A DNA stretch of 64,000 nt from Zychaea mexicana (Eukaryota > Mucoromycota > Mucoromycetes > Mucorales > Lichtheimiaceae): the NCBI RefSeq assembly GCF_025766255.1, contig NW_026516812.1:31933-95932 (forward strand), read 5' to 3'. Shown here piece after piece: positions 33,385 through 44,557 of the stretch. The notes beneath the pieces were generated by a model. That model saw nothing but the letters and a program-made list of their open reading frames with translations, had not been told where the DNA came from and ran no database searches. Within the stretch, counting starts at the first letter, position 1; every line of letters starts with the position of its first letter. A program made the position numbers and the translations under genes.

Positions 33385-35751
33385 ATGAGGATTTGGGCGC
33401 GCGTGCCATTGCTATTTGGATATGTTTACTTAATGAGATCTTTTATGAATTTGTATTCAGGGCCGAAACAAATTGTCAACCATGTTTACGACATTAACTA
33501 AAGAAGAAACGGCAGAAGATAGTAGTGCCACAGCAAGTCATGGCTTATTGTTGAAAGCTGGTTTTGTACGCCAGGTATGAAAAGAAAGTTTACACACAGA
33601 CGTTTGTGGGGGTTAAGGGAAGAAAAAGGGGTAAACCTTATAGCGCTGAAGGACGTTATAAAGCTAAAAGACAAAGAGACGGTTAACCATGTGTTTACGA
33701 CAATAGTCTTCTTCAGGCATTTATTCTATGCTACCATTGGGTCTTCGAACGTTAGAAAAGATTGAAACGATCATTGATCAAGAGTTGAAAGCTATTGGTA
33801 ATAACGTTAATCTTATCAGTAGCTGCTATCCTTTCTTATGTTTCACTTGCTAATTACTTTCTTCCATATCACGCCGCTCATTTAAACGAGATGATAATAG
33901 GTAGTCAAAAGTTGTCACTACCGGTATTACTATCCGCAGAGAATTGGAAAAAATCGGGTCGGTGGAACGCATCTAAAGGGGAGGTATGTATGCTCGAGAT
34001 TGCATATGTCCATATAGCACGAAGTCATTAGGAGGGAGAAACGCTAACAAGGTTACATCAACATGCCCATGCGTACTCTTTGACCCCACATTGTTCAGTT
34101 CTTTCGGTTAAAAGATCGACGAGATTCCGACATGTTATTGTCGCCAACACATGAAGAAGAAATCACACAACTTGTTGCATCAGAACTCAAATCAGCCAAG
34201 CAACTACCTATACGACTTTATCAAATCGGCCGGAAATACCGTGATGAAGCTAGACCAAGAGCTGGCCTCTTGCGGGGCCGTGAATTTGTCATGAAGGATC
34301 TGTATACATTCGATGCATCAGTAGAAGATGCTTATGCTTCGTATGATCTCGTTGCCAAAGCATATCAAAACATTTTTCAACGTATTGGTGTGCCATTTGT
34401 TGTGGTACGTTGTGCATTTCTACTACCATTAGACGAAGGAAGAACAAAATTGCTGACTATCTCTTTATGACTGATCACACACGTTAGGCCGAAGCTGATA
34501 GTGGCAACATGGGCGGCTCTAAATCACACGAATACCATCTCATTTCGCCTGGTACGTATATCCCATCACATATTAGACAGTTAGCAAAATCTAAGGGTAA
34601 AGGGACGGGTAGTCGTTTCTTTTCATTATAACTCATTAAAAATAAATATTTTCTAAGCTGGCGAAGACACCTTACTGACCTGCTCCAGCTGTGGTTACAC
34701 TGCCAACGAAGAACTTGCGATTGGAAAACTTGATCAGCAAAAAAAGGTCGACAACGTCGCGATTGATATCAATGACAACAGCACACCAACAACAGCCGGC
34801 AGTAGTAACAACTCGAGCATTACGCATCATCTCGGTTTTGCCGCTTTGGACAAAGAAGGTCAGCAACTGCATAGTGGCAAAATAGCGGTTGTCAGCAGTC
34901 CTGGTCGTGCCATCAACAACGTCAAAATCGAAAAAACGTTGCGCAAATATTTCGAAGAACAAGAAATTATGCCTACAGATGGTATGCTCGACTTGACTTA
35001 CACATCCCAAAACAACAATAACACGAACGATGGACCAAACCATGTATTTATTGACGATTCAGTCCAAAGCTATACGGTATCCGGAGGTCAATTGATTATG
35101 CACGGACCTGACCATTTCCGCACGGCCGCTGCAGGCGACACGTGTGCATCCTGTTCTAGCGGAAACGCTTTGACCACAGTCAAAGCCATTGAAGTCGGTC
35201 ACACATTTTACCTTGGCACAAAATATTCGAGTACACTTGGTTGTGACTTTTTGCCTATTAGCACCCATGATCGGCATAAACAACTCCAACAACAAAAGCA
35301 ACCTGCCGAAATGGGATGCTATGGTATCGGCATCTCACGTATGGTGGCGACTGCAGCAGAAGTATGTCACGATGATCGAGGCATTGTTTGGCCGGGAAGC
35401 ATCGCGCCTTATCGCGTCTGCATCGTACCTACCAGTAACAATAATCAAGACCTATTAAATCTGGCGGAAACAATCTATGACTCACTCGAAGATACCGCGT
35501 TCAAAGTCAAGGGCCGTGGTTCAAGTGTGTTTTATAACGACGTGGTGATTGATGATCGCAAACAGATGTTTGGTGCCAAAATGGCAGATGCTGAACTTAT
35601 CGGATATCCGTTTATTGTCGTGTTGGGCAAGAACGCGCTTCAGACGCGAACAGTCGAGGTCAATCAACGCGTACAAGGTGAAGCTAATGTTAAGAGCAAG
35701 ATTCCTATTGAGGAGCTGGGACGATGGTTGTTTGAACGCCAAGTTATTTAA
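33385..35751 (+). CDS. Prolyl-tRNA synthetase, mitochondrial/bacterial type
   Basis: Class II synthetase that charges tRNA-Pro, probably in mitochondria, 596 residues. Exons: 33385-33423, 33461-33574, 33707-33797, 33901-33983, 34099-34404, 34488-34551 and 34658-35751. The first exon gives MRIWARVPLLFGY, a presequence-like start, after a 36-base intron; this exon is less certain, and the next in-frame ATG is 33482. Exon 3 starts at TCTTCTTCAGG so that SSSGIYSMLPLGL is restored. Motif 2 is RDEARPRAGLLRGREF (residues 157-172), with THEEE at 126. Motif 3 is CYGIGISRMVATAAE with its Arg near 458. An anticodon-binding domain follows (GSIAPYRVCIVPTS to the end). The insertion domain holds Asn/Thr-rich, low-complexity loops. 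A broken copy lies 31.5 kb upstream at 1884-2608. Confidence 0.92.
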
Positions 35752-36898
35752 GATGTATGACTATGTACTATATATATAGCCTAGCCCTACTTATTATAAT
35801 CTTACTATAGAACCATTATACAGATTTAATTATACGCATGTGTACGAATATAAGCGACAAAAGGCACATTTTGTATTAGAAGAGCATTGATCCCCCTTCA
35901 ATCTAGCCCTTTCCCCAAGCTCAAATAGTTGACAGGGTCAGAAGCATGTCACATAGTAATGATAATAATAAAGCAAGTTGCATCTTTCTGATCGACAAAC
36001 AAACACGCGCGTGCAGAGAGAAAGGGGAATAGAGGCGGGACTACAATAGTTGAGCTCGACCCTTTTCAGTGGAATCTTATTTTGCACATGACAGACATTT
36101 TGCTTGTTTGGACATACTTCCTGGGCCGATCTTGTTGCTTTTGTTGTTGAAGTTGTGTATCCACTCAATATAAACTCGGCATGCGTGAATATTGAGAGAC
36201 ATCATCATCGCTACTATCTTGTACCACACCTCTTCCGCATGTTGTGTCTCTCTCTCTGTCTCTCTCTCTCTCTCCTTGATGTTTTCTATCCTCCGCCCAC
36301 ATCACAAACACTGCCAACTTGTTGAAAAAGGTCTCACTAGACAGTGAGTCTTCTCTCTTTCTTCTTCGTTCCTGTTTCACCTAGAGGAAAGTGGTCCGAT
36401 CTCAGTTTTTCTAAGACTAAGCTGTGGAGAGTAACAATCAGCACTAGAGGGACAGAACAAACGCATAAAGTCAAAGGAAAGGTCAAGAGAGAGCGAAAGC
36501 GCAAAAAAAAGGGACGAAATCCAAAAAAAGAGAAAAAGGGTTTGAGCGGTCTCCTCTTTGTTTGCGTCTTCTTTTTTTTTATCCAACTTGCTCCTCTTCT
36601 CCCTTTTCGCACCCTCTCTTCCCACAACTTCCCTTTTTAAATCAGTTCTGTACTTTGAGGTAAGATATCAACGTTTTCTTAAAGCACACTACAGCTAGTA
36701 CAGCACAGACCTCGTCCTCAAGCAGCCCTCCTATTGCTCCCTCTCTGACTATTACGTTGCCTGACTCTGCTGCGCACTGAGCACACATACTCACTCACTC
36801 TCTCACTTCTTTTCGTTTTTTCTACCGTACTGGAACGTCTTTTACGTTTCTGCTATTACTCTGGGGATGCTCACATCTACCGTTATTCAACTGCAGTG
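35752..36898. other. Spacer and promoter region of the Mei2-like gene
   Basis: No gene is seen. The segment is conserved in the collapsed copy (2609-4140), including pyrimidine-rich tracts and a GAGGTAAGATATC element that looks like a 5' splice donor. A 5' UTR intron of the Mei2-like gene is therefore possible, with an acceptor such as the CAACTGCAG just before the ATG at 36899. Confidence 0.5.
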
Positions 36899-39800
36899 AT
36901 GTCCTCAAACAATAGGATGTTCAATCCTGCTGTGGGCCGGCCTAACCTTCATCTTTCAGCATCTGGATCGTCACCAGCCGGCAGTGAATACAACCATGCT
37001 AGACAAGAACACCAGCACCAGCATCGTCGACCTTTCGGAAACGTGACCAACACGCAGCTGCCGCTGTCTGCTAGTATGGAATGGAAGCACCATAAGCAAC
37101 ATCCGTCACTCCACAAGCAACAGAGCGCAATGCTTGGGTATCTCCCACATGTACCATCGCTCCCCAATCATCCTCATCGTCCGCAGGATCCTTTGGCCTT
37201 TGGAAAGTACAAAGCAAGATTTGATCCTTTTGGTGCGCCGCCTCTCATTCCACACGTTGACCAGCAACACCATCAGTACACGCAAGTACATCAAACGCAG
37301 CTGCCACAACAAGTAGTAGCTTCTACCGATGGCGTCATGTCATCTTCGTCATTGGTCCTTCCTGGAACATCCTCATCGCATTCGTCAATGCTAAGAGTTG
37401 AGGGCTCTACCACTGTGACTCCTCCAGGCACAGGTAACAACAAATCAAAGTGATTTTTCTCAGCCCCCGCACTTCCCATCCTTTCCCATCTTCTTTCCAA
37501 GAATGATTATGCGCAAAAGGACTGTGGTAGCAGTAATAAGCTCACGCATATAGTGCAGATCCTCAAGCAACCCATCACCTTTACGTTGCCAATCTAAGAT
37601 CCGAAAACGATGTGCGAGCCGTGTTTCGTCTTGTTCAAGTAAGGAGTACTTCCTTTTTTCTGCTATCTCAATATCGTCATCACTGTTCCCATCCCTCCCC
37701 ACAAAAGAGAAGAAAACATGTGGTTTACCCTGCGAAAGAAAGAGAGAGAGAGAGTTTGAGAGAAACTAACTACTCTTGTTTTTTTTTGTAAAGTCTTCCG
37801 GTCAAACCAAAACAGTGTATTCAGACTTGCTGCACAGCTCAGGCATACTGATGGTGACATTCTATGATCTAAGAGAAGCAGCATTTGCATTGGAAGCACT
37901 TGAATCGTTCATCTCATCCGAGTATCAAGAAGGAGTTATAGCGACATACATATCCGATGTTCGATTTGCTCAGCTGTCCAACACCCCACCTCAAGACAGC
38001 CGATGCGCTAGAACAGTAACTTTAACTCTCTGTGGTGCTCATAATCGCTTGGTGGAATTCAATTACAAGGTGAAAAAGACAAACAAACAGTCCCTTCTTC
38101 TTTCTATTCATATGCTACGTTACATTAGTCTAGTAGAAGCTAATGCTACTAAACCTTGTAATTGTCTTACACAGGAATTCTTCGATACTTGGGGAGCTAC
38201 AAGAAGTATGACTGGGATGGAATTCTCCGGTAGTCGGCGCACGATCGAGGTTGAATACTTTGACCAACGTGTTGCCTCCCAAGTCACAGCTGAGCTGCAC
38301 AATCACGCCTATCAGGTAAAAGTCTAAATAAAAAACTTACACTAATCGGATGACTATGTATGGACCCTGGAACCTTTATTTTTTCTCACAACAAAAACCC
38401 TTTTTTTTTTGTCATTAAAATACTTCAGGGTATCTCTTTCCATGTCTGCAGCGCTTGGCTTGGTGCTACTAGTGGTATTGCTTTCACTCCACCTGATGCT
38501 GGACTCTTTGATTCTCCCACGTCGCGGTTTTCCTCGTCGCCGGCGAGTTACTTTACTTTCACTGATACTTCCGCTTCCGGTGCTGTGCACGCCCGACAAC
38601 AATCTGCAAACGAACAGCTACTATTGACCACTGAGCACCGCCCACATCATCTTCCGCCGAGTTCCTCAGCGTTTCGACTGTTTCATCCAGAACATCAGCA
38701 CCATCATCTACAACCGACTAGCGCTTCTCTACCCGCTGCTCTTATGATTGCTCCTTCCAATGTTAGTCCTGGATCCAATCCAGCAGCAACATCGCCCTTC
38801 AGCTTATTTTCCAGCGTGCAACCATTCGGTTTTGAAGAACAACGTCATCCTATCCAACCGTGTAGTAGTACACTGGAACGTGGATCTGGCGATTCCTCTT
38901 CTTCGAGCCATGAAGCAATGTCGACAGCAAGAGAACTTGTAGGAGAACATATTCATCGCCCTCTCGCTACCTCACGTGGTCCGTCAGTAAGCGCCTCTTC
39001 ATCGTCATTGCAAAGCCAGGATAACACGTTCAGTATTGAACGTGTGCGCAATGGTAAGTGCTATTTACTCTTCTTTTCTTTCCACTGCCACCACTTGCTG
39101 TGCAAACAGTATGTAATCAAGTCTTGATTACCCACATCTATTGACTGTCTTTGCGTACTTTGCTCTCAAATTCCAACATTAGGAAGCGATACCCGAACCA
39201 CGTTCATGATCCGTAACATACCAAACAAATATACCCAGGTAGGTTTCGTCCCCACCAACAAATCTCGCTCCATCTATAGCTATCACCACCTATTGATCTT
39301 TGATTTTCTTTCATTGTCACTGCAATCCATCTCCATCTCCTGTGCTTACATACTATGCTTAATCTTCGACCAAATATCTCACGGACCTTTCTCTCTTATT
39401 CTATCTCATACTAGCAAATGCTGAAGGAGTGCATTGACGCCACGCACAGGGGAACGTATGATTTTCTTTATCTGCGTATCGACTTTCAAAACAAATGCAA
39501 CGTTGGATACGCGTTCGTAAACTTTATCGACGTTGGGTAAATGCTTCATTATATTTATTTACTGTTGCTGCTTACAATAACGTTGCTCCCATTGTCAAGT
39601 GGAGTGTCCCACTAATTACATATGAGTACATATACTATATATAGCTCGGTTATTACATTTGCCAAAGAAAGAGTCGGAAAGCGCTGGTATGTATTATCGC
39701 ATCGCTTGTTCTCTCTCTCTCTCTCTCTCTCCTTTTGCACCTTCCAAAATTAATGTACTCAATTTCTCAATGACATATTGGCAACAACATCAATGACAAA

Positions 39801-40098
39801 CAGGAACCGCTTTAACTCCGACAAGCGCTGTTCAATATCATACGCCAATATTCAAGGCAAGGTTGCGTTGATTGAAAAATTCCGCAACTCAACAGTTATG
39901 CAAGAAGATGAATCCTACCGACCGAAGATATTTTACACGAGTGGCCCCCGAATTGGGGAAGAAGAGGCAAGTTTCCTTTTTTCTTTTTCACGTGCTTTTG
40001 TTAGTTGTTCTGCTCTAACTCATTTTTGGTGCTTTGTTTTGATGTAGCCGTTCCCGCAACCTACCATCTCCTACGAAGTACGACGCCACCGCCACTGA
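36899..40098 (+). CDS. Mei2-like RNA-binding protein (three RRMs)
   Basis: Mei2-family RNA-binding protein, 696 residues. In fission yeast Mei2 promotes meiosis; the role here is unknown. Ten exons: 36899-37433, 37559-37638, 37794-38069, 38175-38315, 38429-39053, 39183-39238, 39415-39536, 39645-39686, 39804-39966 and 40048-40098. A Gln/His/Pro-rich N-terminus leads to RRM1 ([20 protein letters not shown]). A divergent RRM2 follows ([27 protein letters not shown]). The C-terminal Mei2-specific RRM3 is well conserved: [50 protein letters not shown] and the EEPFPQP tail. The last intron begins with GC (GAG|GCAAGT), a GC-AG intron, supported by the family C-terminus on either side. Introns 2 and 8 hold GA/CT tracts. 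The next gene is convergent and shares the RRM1-RRM2 type. Confidence 0.92.
37736..37754. repeat. (GA)n tract in Mei2-like intron 2
   Basis: About nine GA units within the 155-base intron. Confidence 0.85.
39711..39731. repeat. (CT)n tract in Mei2-like intron 8
   Basis: About ten CT units within the 117-base intron. Confidence 0.85.
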
Positions 40099-41483
40099 GA
40101 AAGAAGCTATTGCATTATTATCACATTCACACACATCAAGTAAAAAAAAAAAAGAAAAAAAACATGATAAACAAAAAAATAGATTATACTCCTCCATTAG
40201 CATTCCCTATAAATCATCATCATATTTGCATTTTTTAAATCCCTGCACTACATAACACCATACACATCAACCTCGCTTTGCATATCATCTTCTGTGTATT
40301 TTTTATATATATTTTGTACTTATTCGTAGGCTAGGGTGATCCCACCATTCTTTGCATTCCTGAAACTTTTTTTTTTAAAAAAAAACAAGAAAGACAGTTC
40401 TACTTTTGCTAATACAATTTGAAGCGGTATGAATAGCATTTAGTTGGATTAGGAGCTCCATGTATACAGTAGCAGGTACATCCAGCTGGCTTAGAGCTTT
40501 CTTTCTTAAAGAGCAAATGATACAACGTCAAATAGAAATTTCGGAATACATGAGCGATAGAAGTAGAGCGTCGCACTTCTTGACGGACTGATGGTACACT
40601 CCGAGAATCAGCCACAGTTCTCTGATGTATATCATGTCAATCGAGCAGTGTATGTAATCGAGTAAGTTGAAAAAAAAACTATACCTACATTCTAACATGT
40701 GTGTCCCCATTGTATCATTAACTAATCCACTCGATCCCAGTCTATATCTTCGGTGCCACACACTATATGAAGAAAAGACGTGCAAACAAAAGAAACACCC
40801 TTTTACTTTAATAGAAAGAAAGAGATGTGATTCAACCATTGTTCATGCAGTGTGGCAACGTAAAAATAAGCTTATATGAAGGCAAGGTTGGCTGTAACAT
40901 TTAGGGGGGCTTACATAGCCTTTTGGGTGGCCAAAACGTAAATCCATGAGACGGTCTTGGAAAATGATTTTTGAGAGTGACAGCTGCAATGGGTAGGTAG
41001 TCATGGTTAGAAAAGAATGGAATCGCTTCGAACGCACTTTGCCAATTTCTGTTCTCCTTAAAATGGATAGTTTTAACGTTGAGTGTGATAAACCGTTGGC
41101 CTGTGCGTATACTGCACGCATGCCGAAAGGTCTAAGATAGTCCAAGTCAGGGGAGTTGTCGAAGATTATAATAAACTGTTAGCTTCCGAAATATAAATGA
41201 GCAAGCCCATAACCGACTACTACGTCATGATGATGGTGTAATTTCACCGTACTTGAAACAAGCGGTCCTGAATAACTGGATTATTATAACGTTAAGTTAC
41301 AAAGCAAACATACCCCAATCACAGGAGTGGTTCGGCTGAGCACAACATATATACTTTTAAGTACCACTGTTCGTTTCTATGCCATGTTTATCATCAAGGT
41401 TTTATTTTTTGAAAAAAAAAAAAGATATCATTTTTACACATATATAACAACACATCACGTCTTGTTTCATCAGTTTATCAGTA
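40099..41483. other. Convergent 3' spacer, duplicated elsewhere
   Basis: This spacer separates the stop codons of two convergent genes. Positions 40130-41252 recur at 4200-5360. A 100-codon minus-strand frame at 40843-41145 is not kept open in the other copy, so I do not call it a gene. The segment from 41253 to 41483 is unique and carries the 3' end of the minus-strand gene. Confidence 0.55.
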
Positions 41484-44400
41484 TTACTGTGGCGCATGGT
41501 CAGGATTCCATCCACCCGAAGACGGTGGATAAGGTGGTTGTTGTTGCTGGTGCTGGTGCTGTTGTTGGCTCTGCAAGATTTGCGCTAACTGGCTTAATGC
41601 AGCAGCAGGGTCTGTGATTGCTGCCTGTTGTAGTGGTTGTTGCTGAGGGTCAACACCAGCGGTAGATGGAAGTGGTGGTGGTGGTGGTTGTGACGACATG
41701 GCCGCAGGCGGGATAGGTTGCACTTGCTGCGTTGGAGGTGGTACTGGCTGTTGATAGTGCTGTTGTGGTTGTGGTTGTTGTTGTTGCTGCTGCTGCTGCT
41801 GCTGTTGTTGTTGTGCTGCCATTTGAGTCTAGAACAATTACACACACATACGTACGTTAAGTCATTTCGATCAAATTTCAATAAAAGTTTTTCCTTGTAG
41901 AGTTATTTACCAAAAAGCCTAACACTTGCTGCAACTGAGCGGTTTGATCATTAGCGGGAGGTGCTGCTTGTTGTTGTTGTGTTGCTGGTGGTATTGGCAC
42001 ACCGGCAGCTGGAGGAGTATAAGTTGGATAAGACTGCGGTTGTTGCTGTACAGGTAGAAAAGTCGAAGGCTGAGCCATTGCCCCGGTTCCTTCGTTGGGC
42101 TCATCTTTCTTTGCGAATATATTCAACAGTTGCTGTACATATAGTGTTAGCCAATTTTAGGAAAAAAGTCCAGCACATGCTATCATACCATTATATCCTT
42201 ATAAACTATTTTACCTGCTGTGCTTTTTGTGCTTGTTCAAGTCGCTGATTGTCTTCGTTTGAAGTGTAGCTTGGTATCTCAGGGTCATAACGGCGGTTCA
42301 CGCCACGAGGTGAAATAGACCGGTTGTTACCACGACCGAAACGGGCGCCTCGACCTATTGCAAATCAAAAGAGATAGGATCAAGTCGTTAAGACCTATTT
42401 GGTTCCGTGTAGTGTATATACCTCCAGAGTCAATTCGCTAGACTTTCTTACCACTGTCATCATGACTGCCACGACGGTCATCGTCATTGTGACGTCGCGA
42501 CCGAGAGAAGTCTCTTCCACCACGAGGACGACGATCGTTGTCACGACGATCGCTTCGACCAGCCGGTTTAACATCAGCAGGTCTTTCTTTCTTTGCAGCA
42601 AACGCCTCACTTCTCTCTCTATACATTTAAGCGTTAGTTATTGTTTGTTTGCATTCAGCCGAGAAAACCACGTCGGTTGCGAAAAGCCTACCTGTTGGTA
42701 TGATCCCAGAAGAACGATACATCCCAGCGGCCGCCCTTGTATTCCTTTCCATGACAATTGTCAAACGCGTCAACGCAAGCCCGAGAATCAAAAAACTCTA
42801 CGAATCGTTGTCTATGGGAAAATGTGGCAGGTCAGTATATCCGCACACGCATCAATAACGACTAACTCTTATTAATATTCCCCCGCTTGGTGTACCTTCT
42901 CTCATTGTTTTCAGTGTGATGTCTGAAATGGGGTGTTCGAATAATTTTGACTTCACCAAACTGGGCAAAATAGTCGTACAATTGATCATCTTGTAACCAG
43001 GCTTCAGTGTTCTTCAATGTAAAAAGTAAAGTACCCTGTGCATGAAAGAACAAGCAGTATTTGCGGATCAGATAAGACAGCTCGTATCTTTCTCTACTAT
43101 CTCACTCTCCAAGCTCTCACAGTCTCCTTCTCAACCCCTTTCTCTCTCCACAACTAACCTGGTTCTTGCTACGATCACATTTTGCATTCTCTTCCTCTTC
43201 TTTAGGCAATGAATAGTGAACATCGATTCTCCGATTTGCCAGAAACATGCCTTGAGTAGCTTCCTTTGCTCTCTCTGCCGCTCTTATGTCGTGCTAGACA
43301 CAGTAATCGATGATATCATCCAATAATGAGGATGCAGATCGTATGATATCATATGAGCAATGGACAAATAACTTACAAAGGTGACAAACACCATGCCTCG
43401 GCTTTCGATCAGATTGAAAACTTCCTTGACTTCTCCGAATTTCTCATACATTTCCTTAATTTCATGTGCCTTGAGATTGTACTAGAAACGTGTGTATGTT
43501 GATGTAATAATTCAAAGCAGTTGTTTCTTTTAGCTCTTTTTTTTTCGTTCGTCTCTGGAAACGATCCTACAAAGAACTCTTGACTCTCAAAAACGACAAA
43601 GATATTAGAATTTACCTGAATATTTCTCACAAATAATGTTCGGCAAGGTTTTTCTCGTGCTACACGTTGCTCTATGTGGGAAGGAAGCCTTTCAACAGAT
43701 CTTCTCGAATCATCATCATTGTTCAAAGAAACTATATGGATGCATGAATGTGTATAGAGTGTGTATGGTGGAGGGCGGGGGCGTGTAATGTAGATGTGTG
43801 GAGTATGGTGTAAAAAATATTCAAACGTTATCCATCAATGTCCTGTCTCGCTCGCACTCTCTCTCTCTCTCTCTCTCGCCAGCTTTTTGTTTCCATTCTC
43901 TCTCGCTTTCACACGTTTCATAAGTCCTCTTCTTCCTGCTCCCGTGTGTTATGTGTCAAGAATCGGGGTAGATATATAAGGGCGGTAAAAATTCAAAAGA
44001 AACAGGCGAGAGATAGGAAAGAGGAAGAAGGAAAAAAGAGATTGAAGAAGCTCAAAATAGAAGAGGGGGGGGAAAGAAAAAGCTCTCTTACCACGATCCT
44101 CGTCCCAACTTTCTTTTTTGGGCTCCCAACGACTTTGACCTGTTCTACGAGGAGGTGCTGTTTGATAACTACTTGGACTTGGAGAATTGAATGACGATCG
44201 GCTTAGATTGGACGTGTTCATAAAGTCGTTATACTCTGATGAAGGTCTTTGCTGTTGATATTGCTGGTGCTGCTGAGGCTGCTGTGGTTGGAATCGTGAA
44301 CCTTTAGCTCTCATCATGGCGCCACCACCTCCACCACCACCACTCATTCCTCTGTCGTTGTTAAACATATTTCTTCTTGGTTCACCGCCAGGGCCACCAC

Positions 44401-44557
44401 CACCGCCACCATTGGCACGACCATAAAAATCGTCACGTTGTTGCTGCTGTTGCTGTTGATGAGGTGCTTGATTTCCCCCACGGAATCCTCCTCTTGCTCC
44501 TCCGCCAGGACCACCGCGAACTTCATAAGGTGAAAAACGAGTCTTTCGGGGATCCAT
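41484..44557 (-). CDS. Two-RRM protein with Mei2-type RRM1-RRM2
   Basis: RNA-binding protein of 651 residues. Ten exons on the minus strand: 44557-44092, 43731-43616, 43481-43377, 43293-43159, 43035-42896, 42811-42692, 42618-42452, 42354-42215, 42132-41911 and 41828-41484. The N-terminus is Gly/Arg/Gln-rich (RGG-like). RRM1 reads CRTLFVRNIQYNLKAHEIKE with RGMVFVTF and IDVHYSLPKEEE. RRM2 begins NQGTLLFTLKNTEAWLQDDQ and continues with FVEFFDSRACVDAFDN. The IDVHYSLPK and NQGTL boundary is typical of Mei2-class tandem RRMs. An RS/RG-rich linker (RPRGGRDFSRSRRH) and a long Gln/Pro-rich tail follow, with no C-terminal RRM3. The Gln run near 41770-41813 is a coding CAG/CAA repeat. It ends about 1.4 kb from the convergent Mei2-like gene. 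The target RNAs are unknown. Confidence 0.88.
43857..43877. repeat. (CT)n tract in intron 1 of the two-RRM gene
   Basis: About ten CT units on the plus strand, so GA on the transcribed-sense strand, inside the 360-base first intron. Confidence 0.85.

Larger units (their letters stand above)
33417..41252 (+). repeat. Segmental duplication, intact copy
   Basis: This block is the complete counterpart of 1877-5360. It contains the prolyl-tRNA synthetase except its first exon, the whole Mei2-like gene, and about 1.1 kb downstream of it. The two copies are in direct orientation. Only this copy has working reading frames. Confidence 0.88.

Noticed and set aside
40843..41145. 100-codon minus-strand frame after the Mei2-like gene
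   Set aside because: The duplicated copy at 4930-5240 does not keep the frame open.
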